A stretch of 64,000 nucleotides of DNA. Origin: Corythucha ciliata. Its lineage: Eukaryota > Arthropoda > Insecta > Hemiptera > Tingidae. This document shows positions 11,693 through 22,275 of this stretch, in pieces (the first letter of the stretch is position 1; every line of letters starts with the position of its first letter). A program made the position numbers and the translations under genes. The notes beneath the pieces were generated by a model. The model was given only the letters and a program-made list of their open reading frames with translations. It did not search any database and had not been told where the DNA came from. The DNA is taken from positions 46,666,198-46,730,197 of the forward strand of contig CM075937.1 in NCBI GenBank assembly GCA_038030265.1, in the 5' to 3' direction.

Positions 11693-13143
11693 CCGCTACG
11701 GGGTTGCGCTTCCTCCAGGTGAATCTGCATCGTGCGGCAGCGGCATCGGCCGTCTTGAGCAGGGTGTTCACTGGGGGAAGCTATGACGTCGCCAAAGTTC
11801 AGGAGCCATGGGCATGGGAGAGGCAGGTCAAGGGCCTCTCTGCGACAGCAGGTAAGCTGGTTTACTGTAGGGATGGGGAGCGGCCACGAACTGCGCTGCT
11901 TCTAGGTCCCGCAGTGAAATTTTTAACTATGCCAGAATTTCTGTGCAGAGATTTGACAGCAGTCATCCTGGAAGCCAAGGACGAGGACCGGACCCGGAGG
12001 AGTGTGGTAGCTTCCGCGTACTTCCCGGGGGACGCTGAGGTGACGCCGCCGGAAGAGCTTCAGCGTTTGGTCCTGTACTGCAGCGCGAGGAACCTGTAGC
12101 TGCTTGTGGGTTGTGATGCGAATGCTCACCATACCATCTGGGGAAGTACACATGTCAACGCCAGGGGTGAGTCACTCTTTCAATTTTTGATGACGCATGA
12201 CCTGGTGGTGGTAAATCAGGGCTCGATCCCTACTTTCGTGACAAGTGCGAGGAGTGGATGTTACTCTGGCCAGCCAGTTTTTTGCCAATAGTGTCAGAGA
12301 TTGAAAAGTCATGTCAGAAACATCAATGTCTGACCATAGGCTGATTTCGTTTGAGGTCGAGTTTCCTAGGGTTAGAAGTACAGAGTATCGGAATCCCAAG
12401 TACGCGGATTGGGAGGTCTTTAAGGGGCATCTTGAACAGGAGTTGTCTGAGATGGACCTGGACATTCAGTGCCAAGCCGACCTCGATAGGGCGGTGGAGG
12501 CGATCAATTCAGCGGTCCTTAGTGCGTATGAGGAAAGCTGTCCTGTTAAGGTGAAGAAGGGGAACAGGGAGGTCCCTTGGTGGAACAATGAGCTGGAGAT
12601 GCTCAGAAGAGAAGCGAGGAGGCTTTACAATAGGGCCAGATCACGTGGGGAGTGGGAGGCTTATAGGCACTCCCTCACGGAGTATAACAAGGCCCTTAGG
12701 AAAGCAAAGCGGGCCACGTGGAGACCTTCTGTGAGGGGATGGAGAATGTGTCCGTTATGGGCAGACTACAGAGGGTCCTGTCCAAAGAGAGCCCGGGCCA
12801 AATTCGTCTAATAAAAAAGGCAGATGGGGCGTATACCGAGAGCGCTAAAGAGACCCTGGAGGTCCTCCTGCGTAGTCATTTCCCTGATTCCAGGGATGCA
12901 GGGGCCTCAGATGTTCAGGGCGAAGTGGTGGCTGACTGCCAGCCAGCAAATAATGCAGTATGGAACGCATCGGGGAAATTGTTTACGCCCGCGAAAATTA
13001 CATGGGCTATCGGCTCATTTAAGCCCTATAAATCCCCTGGGCCGGACGGGATATTCCCGGTCATGCTACAGCGTGGCCTGGAGGTCCTGGAGCCGCGCCT
13101 CAGAAGGATATTTAGGGCAAGTTATGCATTATCGTACGAATAA
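11689..13143 (+). pseudogene. LINE ORF2 fragment: endonuclease and RT start
   Basis: The frame opens by overlapping the ORF1 stop, without an ATG (GTG at 11689). An APE-like endonuclease is visible through LQVNLHRAA at the start, QEPW, then GCDANAHHTIWGS after an in-frame TAG at 12097, and SDHRLI near 12340. Frame shifts occur near 12265 and 12720. The linker continues to an RT motif, YKSPGPDG, near 13027-13050, and homology ends at about 13143 before the catalytic RT palm. Inactive. Confidence 0.75.
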
Positions 13144-13914
13144 CGTACAAGGATTTTTTAAATGTGCCGCCAACCCAGACTCCCTCAAGGTCACGGGGTG
13201 CAGGTTAGACCGTTTTTTTTCTCTCGTACAACTCAACATTCGTGAGCAATCCAGTAGTTCTAGATCTTTGATGAAATCACATGGTTTTCTACACTAGTGT
13301 AGCACTAGCAGAACAATGGAACGGACCTATGGTATGAGTCATGGAGCTAGGAACAAGTGGAGGGAGTGAAACGCATTTTTCGTGAAGCCAGTCGCCATTA
13401 CTACACAACATCTGTTATCAGGACTAACCCAACAAAAACTTTGACTATTTGCAAGGATACTATACTAAATAGGTAGCGCCGTAGGAAAATTGAGGGGGGG
13501 GAGCTGTAAGCAAACGCGTCATCGGGTATGCAAATTGAAAATTTTATAATTATAATCTGATCATGTGTGTAAACAACAGTGTATTACACAACGAGTGAGA
13601 GAAGTAGAATTTTGCACGCGAGTTTTTGTTTGGCTCACGAGGCGCACCCGAGTGAGCTGGAAAAAACCAGCGAGGCAATTCTACTCCCTCATACACGAGT
13701 TGTGTACACTATTTTTCGCATGGCTAGCTTCCCAGCTTTTGACATAGAGCCAAATAAGAACACAGTCAATTTTCATTCGTGTGCAATTGATAACGTTCAG
13801 TTAACTACATAATTATAAAGCGGAAGCCTAGTTACGTTAAGGCACTATAAAACACGAGTACGGAAAAACGCAAATCGGCGCCATATTTTGTCCCTCATAT
13901 GATTATAATTATCA
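13144..13914. other. Non-coding stretch after the retro-element breakpoint
   Basis: No gene supported. A CACTGTAGCACTAGCA-like block near 13290-13315 recurs near 26575-26595, so part of this is an older dispersed repeat. Neither the missing LINE 3' part nor the missing BEL/Pao 3' part is present. Confidence 0.4.
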
Positions 13915-14051
13915 CCTGGGGCCTTATTCTGAACGGTCGGGAAAAAATGCCGCAAGCGGGATCCAAGGACTCCGAGTGAGAAATAACATTATGCCGCCAT
14001 AGCAACCACACTTTCGGCATTTTTCCCGACGTTTCTGAATAGGGTCCCTGG
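13915..14051. mobile_element. Short hairpin MITE, GGCCTTATTCT family
   Basis: GGGCCTTATTCTGAACG with CGGGAAAAAATGCCG on the left pairs with CGGCATTTTTCCCG and GAATAGGGTCCC on the right, giving a ~137-bp foldback. A clearly homologous copy in the opposite orientation lies at 56463-56592 inside the Academ-like transposon. A longer relative with the same outer ends is at 14691-14952. Confidence 0.75.
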
Positions 14052-14203
14052 TCTCATTGATAAGTTGGGTATTTTTATTTATTTCGACTGCATTCCACAT
14101 TTGTTTTTTGTTACGATGACAATTTTTTCATTCATGGTATTGTGTTTACCCTAACGACTGAGGGACAAAATATGGCGCTGAAATCCGTGTTGCCGTACCT
14201 GTG

Positions 14204-14609
14204 TTTTAAGGGGGAGTTGTACATGTGTTTCCTCGACCCCCCTCCAATCATACCTCACCTACTTCGCGTTACGGAAATTACCGCCGTGTTTCTGCACCAA
14301 TCGTGGACTTCAAGGGCTCATTCAAATCTTCAGGAAATTCCGCACAAACGTACGATCTTGCTTTCCTAAACAAGTCGTCGAACGAGTGTGAATTTTCAAG
14401 GTAAAAGTTTGTGTGCGTTTTACAGTTATTTTAGGGATGAAATATGAAAAAGGAAGATCGTACGCTTGTGCGGAATTTCCTGAAGATTTAAATGAGCCCT
14501 TGTAGTCCAGGATTGGTGCAGAAATACGGCGGTAATTTCCGTAACGCGGAGTAGGCGAGGTATGATTGGAGGGGGGTCGAGGAAACACATGTACAACTCC
14601 CCCTCAAAC
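14204..14609. repeat. Foldback element, ~165-bp arms
   Basis: The segment 14204-14370 is repeated in inverted orientation at 14447-14609 with few differences, around a ~75-bp loop. Outer ends are (T)TTAAGGGGGAGTTGTACATG and its complement. Short frames inside each arm mirror one another and are not genes. It is likely a MITE or foldback transposon. Confidence 0.8.
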
Positions 14610-14690
14610 AATATTCTAATGAAACCAGAAAATCAATAATACCAATTTGTTTTACATACGATGTGGTTCACAGAAATCAGAGGCCTTATT

Positions 14691-14952
14691 CTCCAACTTC
14701 TGGAAACATTTCCTTTTTCAAAAATCATATGTTTCCGTTCAGCTTCTTTAATTTCATAAATGATATATATTACCGTTGCTACTGAAACACAGTTTCTAGT
14801 CGTTGACAAAAGTTAAAAAATCATCTCCAACGAAGTAGCAACTTGTTTTGGCAGAAACAGTAAAATATCATTCATGAAATTTAGAAATCTGAATAGACAC
14901 ATACGAATTTAGAAAAAAGCAACGATGCCAGATGTAATGAATAAGGCCCCTG
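14691..14952. mobile_element. Hairpin MITE with GGCCTTATTC ends
   Basis: It starts AGGCCTTATTC and ends GAATAAGGCCCCT. Internal segments also fold back on each other (for example TTTCATAAATGATAT with ATATCATTCATGAAAT). The outer ends match the short MITEs at 13915 and 56463, but the interior differs. Confidence 0.6.
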
Positions 14953-17616
14953 GAAATTTCATGACAAAGTTTCATTAGAATTTGTTCACACAGCAATAAC
15001 AGTATTCACAATTCAGTGGGTCAGATTTCCAATACCCCAGCAACTCACACACAAGAATCAAAAGTTGAACGTCTGTCGAGCAGATTACTGAATCTCTCGA
15101 ATATTCCAGTATTAACACAATCCAATAATATGGGTAATAGCAAACCTACCATTCGAATTGAGTAAATCCAATAAAATAACGACGATGTCTCTAACTTTTG
15201 ACATCATTGCTTACTTGAAAAATCATATGTACCCGTGCATCTTTGTTAAATTCATGTTGCGCAAAGAATCAACAAAATGCAACTAATAATACTTTAATAA
15301 TACGGCTTCAGGTGGAACATTATTGGCTTTGGAACATCCAAAGCAAAATAATGACTTTACATTAAATAATAATCCTCATCGTGTATGAAAATGTTTTTTT
15401 CAGAATTTTTACTCGACATCAATTTTAGCGTAAACATGTACTGCGCTCCTGCCGCCCCCAGATAGTCAACTTCCCCCGCGTTCCAAACATGTTTCTCACG
15501 TTCCAAATTGATTGTACTGCATAACAATGATAATTAACAATGGAAGTACCGTGAGACACTACGATCACTTCACCCGTGGCGTGATACGGGTACCTGACCG
15601 GGGATTCGCCGCCCCCTTCTAGAAATGGCACTTGCCGCGTGTTCCAAAGCAATTTTATGACGTAACATTAAATAACAATCCTCCTTGTGTAAAAAAATAT
15701 TTTTTTCGGAATTTTCACTGGACATCAATTTTAGCATTAACTTGTACTGCGCTTTTGCCGCCCCCAGATATACGACTTCCCACGCGTTCCAAACGATTCT
15801 TTTCGCGTAACATTAAATAACAATCTGCTGAGGTGACAAATAACTGTTGAAATTGAAATTTAAAGACTTTTCGAAATTTACCATTAACTTGTACTGCGCA
15901 CTTATTTAAAAAAAAAAAAATATGTTAGTGATGCGTTCCAAAGTGTTATTACAGCGTAACAATGAATAACAATTAAAGTACCATGAGACTATGACGTTTT
16001 TTCGAAAATATTTGTTACTCGCAGAACAAGTTAATGGACCTGGAAAAAGCTGGACGTACTCGGACCTTTTCGGGCTGCTTTAAGTCCAGAAAATTTGCTA
16101 AACCTAACTTCAACTTGAAACGCTCATTTTTGGAGATTTTATGGGGCTCTTCGTTATGGTACTAGTGCTCCTTCGTTCGTATACTTGTAGCTCTGGGGGG
16201 GGGGGGATCTTTCCCCCATATCTCTCCCGTACCTACGCCGCTGCTCTACACACGATCTTCTGTGGTGGCGGAGGAGCCACATTGGAGCACGTCCTTCGCG
16301 AGTACCATCAATACGACATCAGGAGGGTCTCCGTCATCTCGACGCGTTAATTCATTCGCCAGGCTTGGGCCAGTCGGAGAAGCGATTATGGCGAGCTTCA
16401 TACTCCAAAAAATTCTTGTATTCTGCGATTGAACAATTGCTAGGGCGCCTGGCCCTATTTATAATCGCCTGATTTGATCAAAAAAATAACAGATCGGTGA
16501 GAAACTAAACAATCAAAAGGGGAGCCGGAGAAAGACTTAATAATAATAAGCCTAATTAAAGCCTTTCAGCCGCACGCTAGGGGAAAAGTGTATTGTTTTC
16601 AAAAGGTGCCCTCCCCCCCCGCACCCATCTACCTGTTAACTTCTCACCAAACCAATCTTCTTCTCTCATTTTTATTCTTCTTGTTCCCAGAAGAAATGCC
16701 GTCGAACCCGGCTTTCTTGAACTTTCAACTGGAAGTCAAATAGTTGCTAGCCCCCCTCACAAACGATACATAGGAGGGGGAGGGGTTCTATGACCCCCCG
16801 ACTATTTGAAACCGTACAGTCAGCCATAGTGAACTGTCTGGTCGTTGGGGGAGGGGGGAGTAGTTGTAGGATACCCTCTGGGTGTACTCATGTTCAATAG
16901 AGGATTCAGAGTTTTACTTTTTAGCGGAAGTGCTAACGAGCAAGTTTTATGTTGTTTTTTTTTTTTTCTAATTGTTCAAATCTCTCCGCCGCCGCCGTGG
17001 AATTCTCTACCTTTTAAAGCGTTTTGCTCGTAACCGGTTCTTCGGCAATGGATGTGGCCGTACATTGCACAAAGCAAACGACCTTGCCCTTCTTCAGTAT
17101 TTCCTATTTATTTCTTTATTCATACAATTCATCACAGAATTTAAAATTAAAACGCTCCATTCAAAAACGAGTAAATGTCACGTTAAACGGCACAATGGTG
17201 AGTAAGGAGGGAACGTTCAAAAGGCGACAAATGCCGCGGCAATGAAGGATATAATTAGAAGGTGATTTATCGGGAGTCCTTTTCTACTCAAAACTAAAGA
17301 CTCAAACCATTTAAGTGGTATCTGTCTCACTTTTCTCTCTCTCTCTCTCTTTTTCTTTAAAGCTGTCTAAAAAAAAAAATCATTTCCTAGTACAGAAAGT
17401 GGGGAGACGCGCACCGTCCCGTCGACCCCCGCGAGAAAGGCCTTCAGGAAGGACGAGGGTGCGGGATCCGCGAGCGAGTGGCTCTCGTTTTTCGTACCTT
17501 TACAAACAGTTCGCGTTCGGCAACCTGTTGGTTCGAGTACACGACCGGTCCAATCGTTACTTAAAGTTTTACGATCTCGCGGATTTTTTTTTTTTTGTTT
17601 GTTTACAAAAAACACC
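14953..17616. other. Non-coding stretch with direct repeats
   Basis: About 15362-15490 (ATCAATTTTAGCG, TGTACTGCGCTCCTGCCGCC, GCGTTCCAAAC blocks) is repeated at 15664-15812 and partly at 15860-15910, a ~300-bp spacing. The remainder has G/C homopolymers (16195, 16612) and no supported exon. The CT-rich and T-rich run at 17330-17600 immediately precedes the GAS2-like gene and may contain its 5' UTR or promoter; no specific site is identifiable. Confidence 0.45.
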
Positions 17617-18633
17617 ATGGCTGTTATGGTCGAACAGCGGGCTTTTAGGCCATTTAAAACGTCCGAGGAGTATTTATACGCGATGAAGGAGGATCTCGCC
17701 GAGTGGTTGAATAATCTCTACCCGGATTTATTCATCAACGTGGACAATTTTTGGGATCGTCTCGACAACGGCGTGATTCTCTGTTGTCACGCTAATAAAG
17801 TGAGGGAGTACGCGAACCGATACGTTGTTTGGCGTCAGGGACAGGGGAAAACCGAGTCAAAAGAGGCGTACAACGTTATGAGACGACCGCCTGTTAAATA
17901 TTTCAATTCCGCCAAACAGGGTACGTTTTTCGCTCGGGACAACGTCTCTAATTTCATCGCCTGGTGTCGAAACGCTCTCGAAATAATCGACTGTCTACTG
18001 TTTGAAACCGACGATCTCATTATGTTGAAAAATGAAAAAAACGTGATTCTCTGCCTTCTTGAGCTTGCCCGTCGAGGTGCAAAATTCGGCATGCCTCTAC
18101 CCACGCTCGTCCTCCTCGAACGTGAAATAGACAAAGAAATAGCTCGCGACGCCGACGAAGGCGTCGACAGCGGCTCAGAGTCGGACGTTGAAGTTGGCAA
18201 CGCTCAACAACAAGTTGTTACGAACGATTTGAAAAATCTAGACGACATGGTTCGAGTCCAAGTTGAAATGTGCAAGTGTCCGACTCAGTTCCCTATGATT
18301 CGCGTCTCCGAAGGAAAATACCGTATCGGCGACACCAAAGTATTAATATTCGTTCGTCTCTTAAGAAATCACGTCATGGTTCGCGTCGGCGGCGGTTGGG
18401 ACACACTGGCTCACTATTTGGACAAACACGACCCATGTCGGTGTCGTTCGGGTCACAAGGCGACCGTGTCGAGCAAACTGAGCGGCGTCAAAACACCAAC
18501 GCAAGAAAGACCACACATGGAAATCGCCAGGGCTCGAGTCACGTACGAAAGGAGAGAAGTTAGGAAAGAGACAACTGTTTGGGGGGCCCAACCCTACTGT
18601 GGACCTAACGTCCATTTATCTCCGACACACTAG
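17617..18633 (+). CDS. GAS2-family protein (CH + GAS2/GAR domains)
   Basis: Encodes 338 residues in one exon. A calponin-homology domain spans about 22-150 (MKEDLAEWLNNLYPD, LDNGVILCCHAN, GTFFARDNVSNFIAWCR, CLLELARRGAKFG), which in this family binds actin. After an acidic linker (175-195) comes a GAS2/GAR domain at about 215-277 (CKCPTQFPMIRVSEGKYRIGD, HVMVRVGGGWDTLAHYL, KHDPCRC), the microtubule-binding module. The length is close to human GAS2 (~313). The start was chosen at CACCATGG, a good Kozak context; another in-frame ATG lies six codons upstream. The protein is expected to crosslink F-actin and microtubules. Lack of introns and an A18 run 62 nt after the stop suggest a retrocopy, but the frame is intact. 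Confidence 0.85.
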   Translation: MAVMVEQRAFRPFKTSEEYLYAMKEDLAEWLNNLYPDLFINVDNFWDRLDNGVILCCHANKVREYANRYVVWRQGQGKTESKEAYNVMRRPPVKYFNSAKQGTFFARDNVSNFIAWCRNALEIIDCLLFETDDLIMLKNEKNVILCLLELARRGAKFGMPLPTLVLLEREIDKEIARDADEGVDSGSESDVEVGNAQQQVVTNDLKNLDDMVRVQVEMCKCPTQFPMIRVSEGKYRIGDTKVLIFVRLLRNHVMVRVGGGWDTLAHYLDKHDPCRCRSGHKATVSSKLSGVKTPTQERPHMEIARARVTYERREVRKETTVWGAQPYCGPNVHLSPTH

Positions 18634-18694
18634 AGAAATAAGTTTATACGAAATTCCTTCACCAACACGGGTCTCATTTTTTCACAACGACTCT

Positions 18695-18712
18695 AAAAAA
18701 AAAAAAAAAAAA
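18695..18712 (+). other. A18 tract after the GAS2-like stop codon
   Basis: Eighteen A residues begin 62 nt past the TAG, with an AATAAG hexamer just after the stop. This is what an integrated poly(A) tail of a retrocopied mRNA would look like. A matching target-site duplication was sought around the 5' end and not found. Confidence 0.4.
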
Positions 18713-20875
18713 CCCTTTTCGTGATTCATTCATGTCTTTCCCGGATAATCGGATTTTTTACGCTCCTCTTGAGTTTATTTTGCAATTACTCATTTCCTTC
18801 AAACCTTAAGACAACACTTTTTAAATTTCCTACCTGACGCACATTTTTGTTTTGTTTTGTTTTTATTACTGTTCGCTCGGAATTTTATATCATTAGATTC
18901 CAAGGTTGACTCAAAAGACCCACGCGCGATTCTTTTACTTAATTAGCGCCTCTCCACTCGTCTTTACGGGGGTGCTTTACAAAAGCATAACCAAAACAAC
19001 CCGTGCATGTATCGGTGCTCAGTGTATTGTTAGTTTTCAAGTTACCACCCCCCCCTTTTTACTTTATGTGTTTCTGTTGTATTGTGCTCAACTGCTTTTT
19101 TGTACATATATTTATTTGCTTTTATTTCATAATTTCTATTTCCGGTTGAGGATTTTTTTTTAAAAAAAAACATTTAAATAAAAATGCGTACTCCTCTATC
19201 TCATTTTTTCATCCGCTACAATTGAAAATCTAACTTTTCTTTTTCAAACAATACCAACAACATAAGAAAGATGTCGAGTAACTTAAAGCGACCTTGAACG
19301 GTTGTTACTGTCACCGAGACCAACGACGCCGCCGCCGCTTTTGTTGTGATTCCAACTTCCGCGGTGAGGAATATAGTTTGTTAAACAATTCTAGTGACTT
19401 TTTTTTTTTCTTACCTTTTACGGAAAGTCTGGCCCTGGTAGCTTCAACTCTCCATCTATGGACAAAATAAAAACAAGGCAACCAGGTTTAGAAAATGAAT
19501 TAAAAGAATAATAATAATAATTCGCAAGAAGAAGATGGGGGGGGGGGACGAAGACTATCGTGACTAGCCCATTTTGGGGTTTTTAAAGGTGAGACCATCA
19601 TGGCACGAATTGATTTCAAGTTTAACGGTCTTGCGGTAGGACAAACCATAGGGTCACCCTTCTGTGGGGGAGGGGAAGGGGGGGAGCATTTCCGAGTGAC
19701 TTTTGACCCACTCGGCCGTGGAAAGTGTCTCCTAGACTACTCTCGACCATCGAGCCTCGTTAATTCTCCCGTTTTGGTGATCAGTTGAAGGCTTTGTTCA
19801 ATTTCCGGACATTCATTTCTCACCTGCTTCAGAAAAAAAAACAACAACCCTTATTTGACTTTTTAGTGTTAAGGTCGAGGTTGATTCAACGCCAAGATGG
19901 ATACCCAAAAAAGGAAAGTAATCCATTAAAACACCTTCTTTTAATTCCTTTTTCACACTGCACCCCCCCCCCTCCCACAACAAAAACCATAACATTAGAG
20001 CACCGTGTGAGGTGAGCTAAAGTCCTTCTATCTTTTGCAGGACCTTCTTATAACTTTAAAAAAAAAACCATCTGGCGTCAAGGTTTCGACATTTAAATCG
20101 CCCAGGGGGACGAGCATTTTAGTCATTTTACGTCTTTCCATATCGGATCATAACATTTTACGTTGATCTTTACTAATTTAATTTTATGATGTTTCATTCG
20201 TTGGGAACAAGGCACGTTCGAATTTCAGTAATTTTTTTTTTCTTGTAATATTCAGAAATCTCGACAAAATTTACGGTGAGCATGACTGCACCCTCTGCTG
20301 GTAATATTATGAATTATGTTTCTAACATACGCCCAAGGGGTCGTACTATCATGATTATTGTCATTGCGTAACTAGTCTCCGACTAATTCACATCAACTCA
20401 CCAGAAGAAAAAAGGTAATTCTTTATTTTAGGAACTCGAATTTCAAGCAAAATCACCTCATAATTGTTGTTGCACTTAACAGAGTTCTTTTGTAGTAATA
20501 ACAGCACTCCCTAAGAAACGTGTGTCATTAATGTTCTCTGACAATTTGCACGTATTGACATTCGGCAATGGTATCTATATAGCTATATAGCTATATAGCT
20601 ATAAGGAAAGTAGTTCAAGACGAACACATTGAGCCCCCCCCCTCCCGTACTTTAGAATGATTTTTTTTCTCTTTCTTTTGACCTCAAAGCTTGAGTTTTA
20701 TTGTTGCACTTATTCGTGAGTGGTGGGCCCCCCCTACAGTAGAGCTTTAAAGAAAAAGTACCTACAGTGAATAAACAATGTTAATGAATGGCAGACATTT
20801 TCCTTTTTTCGCTAGAGCTAAACTAGTGAGAAAAAAAAAACAGGCCCGCGGACCTCGTAGACGTGGATAACGTTT
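18713..20875. other. Non-coding stretch
   Basis: AT-rich sequence with homopolymers and a CTATATAG tandem repeat near 20574-20602. A short open stretch at 19296-19363 (Thr/Ala-rich, followed by GTGAGG, a donor-like sequence) is the only exon-like feature and cannot be assigned. No gene supported. Confidence 0.4.
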
Positions 20876-21509
20876 TGCGTATTAGGGTGACCAGATGTAA
20901 AAGTGGTTTCCGAGGACGCCTGGTAAGAAAAGTAGGACAACATTAGGACACTTTTGAAGGAAAGTAGGACGTTTAAATACGAGTCAACTGTCGACTAAAC
21001 GTTGATCAGGCGAGGATACAGAGTCGGCTTAAGGACGGGGGCCATATTATACGATTCCATCCGGCTCTCGCACCTACCCAATTACCACACGTCACACTCA
21101 CACAGTTGCTAGACAAACACAGTTCTCAATCTCTGATAATTGAAACATGGGGAAATTGAGGAAACCCAAAGGCCGGAAAAGTGGGTGGGGGGGGGGAAAA
21201 CAAGAACATTCAACAACTACCTATGTAACGTGAACTATTAGTTTGGCAAAAATATGCCTCTCGCCGAATGAAGTGAACTCAGCTCAGTAGTGCACTCCGC
21301 TCAGTAGTAACAGTAGTAACACTGCGATTGTCACCCTAAAAATTGGGTTTTTCAGTGAGCGAAATTCGGGAAATTACTTTTCTATTAAGTGAAACCAGCT
21401 AAAAACGGTTTTTAGTGCGAAAAATCCGCGCAATCGGTAACTGAAGTAGACCACCAAACGAAATTGCTTAACTGATGGCAAAAAAATTTCCCGAGATTAG
21501 CTGTTCATA

Positions 21510-22190
21510 AAATTGACAGTCTCCTCATGAAATTGTCAATTTCCTCATAAAATAGACAATTTCCCTATAAAATTTATTATTTCCTCGAGAAATTGAGAAT
21601 TTCCTCATACAATATACAATTTAATAACAGAATTGACAATTAACTCATGAAATAGACAATTTCCCTACAAAATTGATTATTTCCTCGTAAAATTGACAGT
21701 TTCCTCATAAAAAATTCAATTTGCTCATAAAATTGACAATTTGCTCATAAAATAGACGATTTACCCATAAAATTGACGATTTCCTTATAAAATTGACGAT
21801 TTCCTTATAAAATTGTCAATTAACTCATGAAATAGACAATTTCCCCCAAAAATTGATTATTTCCTCGTAAAATTGACAATTTCCTCATGAAATGGACAAT
21901 CTCCTCATAAAATTGATTATTTAGTCATAAAATTGACAATTTCCTCATAAAATAAACAATTTCCTCATAAAATGGACAATCTCCTCATAAAATTGATTAT
22001 TTAGTCATAAAATTGACAATTTCCTCATAAAATAAACAATTTCCTCATAAAATTGACGATTTCCTTATAAAATTGTCAATTTTTTAACAAATTACACAAT
22101 TTTCCCCATAAAATTTATTATTTCTTCGTTAAGTTGAATCGTAAAGTTCTTCGTAAAGTGACAATTTCTCCTTAAAATTGATAATTTCGA
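21510..22190. repeat. 20-bp satellite (AAAATTGACAATTTCCTCAT)
   Basis: More than thirty diverged 20-bp copies follow in register, with local higher-order duplication around 21880-22070. The same unit resumes at 24165-24660 beyond the nested hAT-like element. Confidence 0.85.
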
Positions 22191-22275
22191 AACGATCACC
22201 AATTACTGTATTAACAATAATCACCGAAAGGGCAATTGCCTATCGAGTCATGGGGCAAAATTAATAAGTCCCAAG

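Larger units (their letters stand above)
10079..13143 (+). mobile_element. LOA-type non-LTR retrotransposon, 3'-truncated
   Basis: This is GC-richer DNA than its surroundings, inserted in the protease region of the BEL/Pao fragment. It carries a 5' UTR (about 10079-10309), an intact ORF1, and an ORF2 that retains the endonuclease and the first RT motif and then stops at about 13143. RT core, RNase H, 3' UTR and tail are missing. Loss of the 3' end with the 5' end kept is the reverse of normal LINE truncation. It belongs to the same broad group as the element at 36.1-40.3 kb. Confidence 0.8.

Noticed and set aside
16141..16350. A 69-codon + strand frame with an apparent signal-like start
   Set aside because: It runs through a G14 tract, has no recognisable domain and no splice context.
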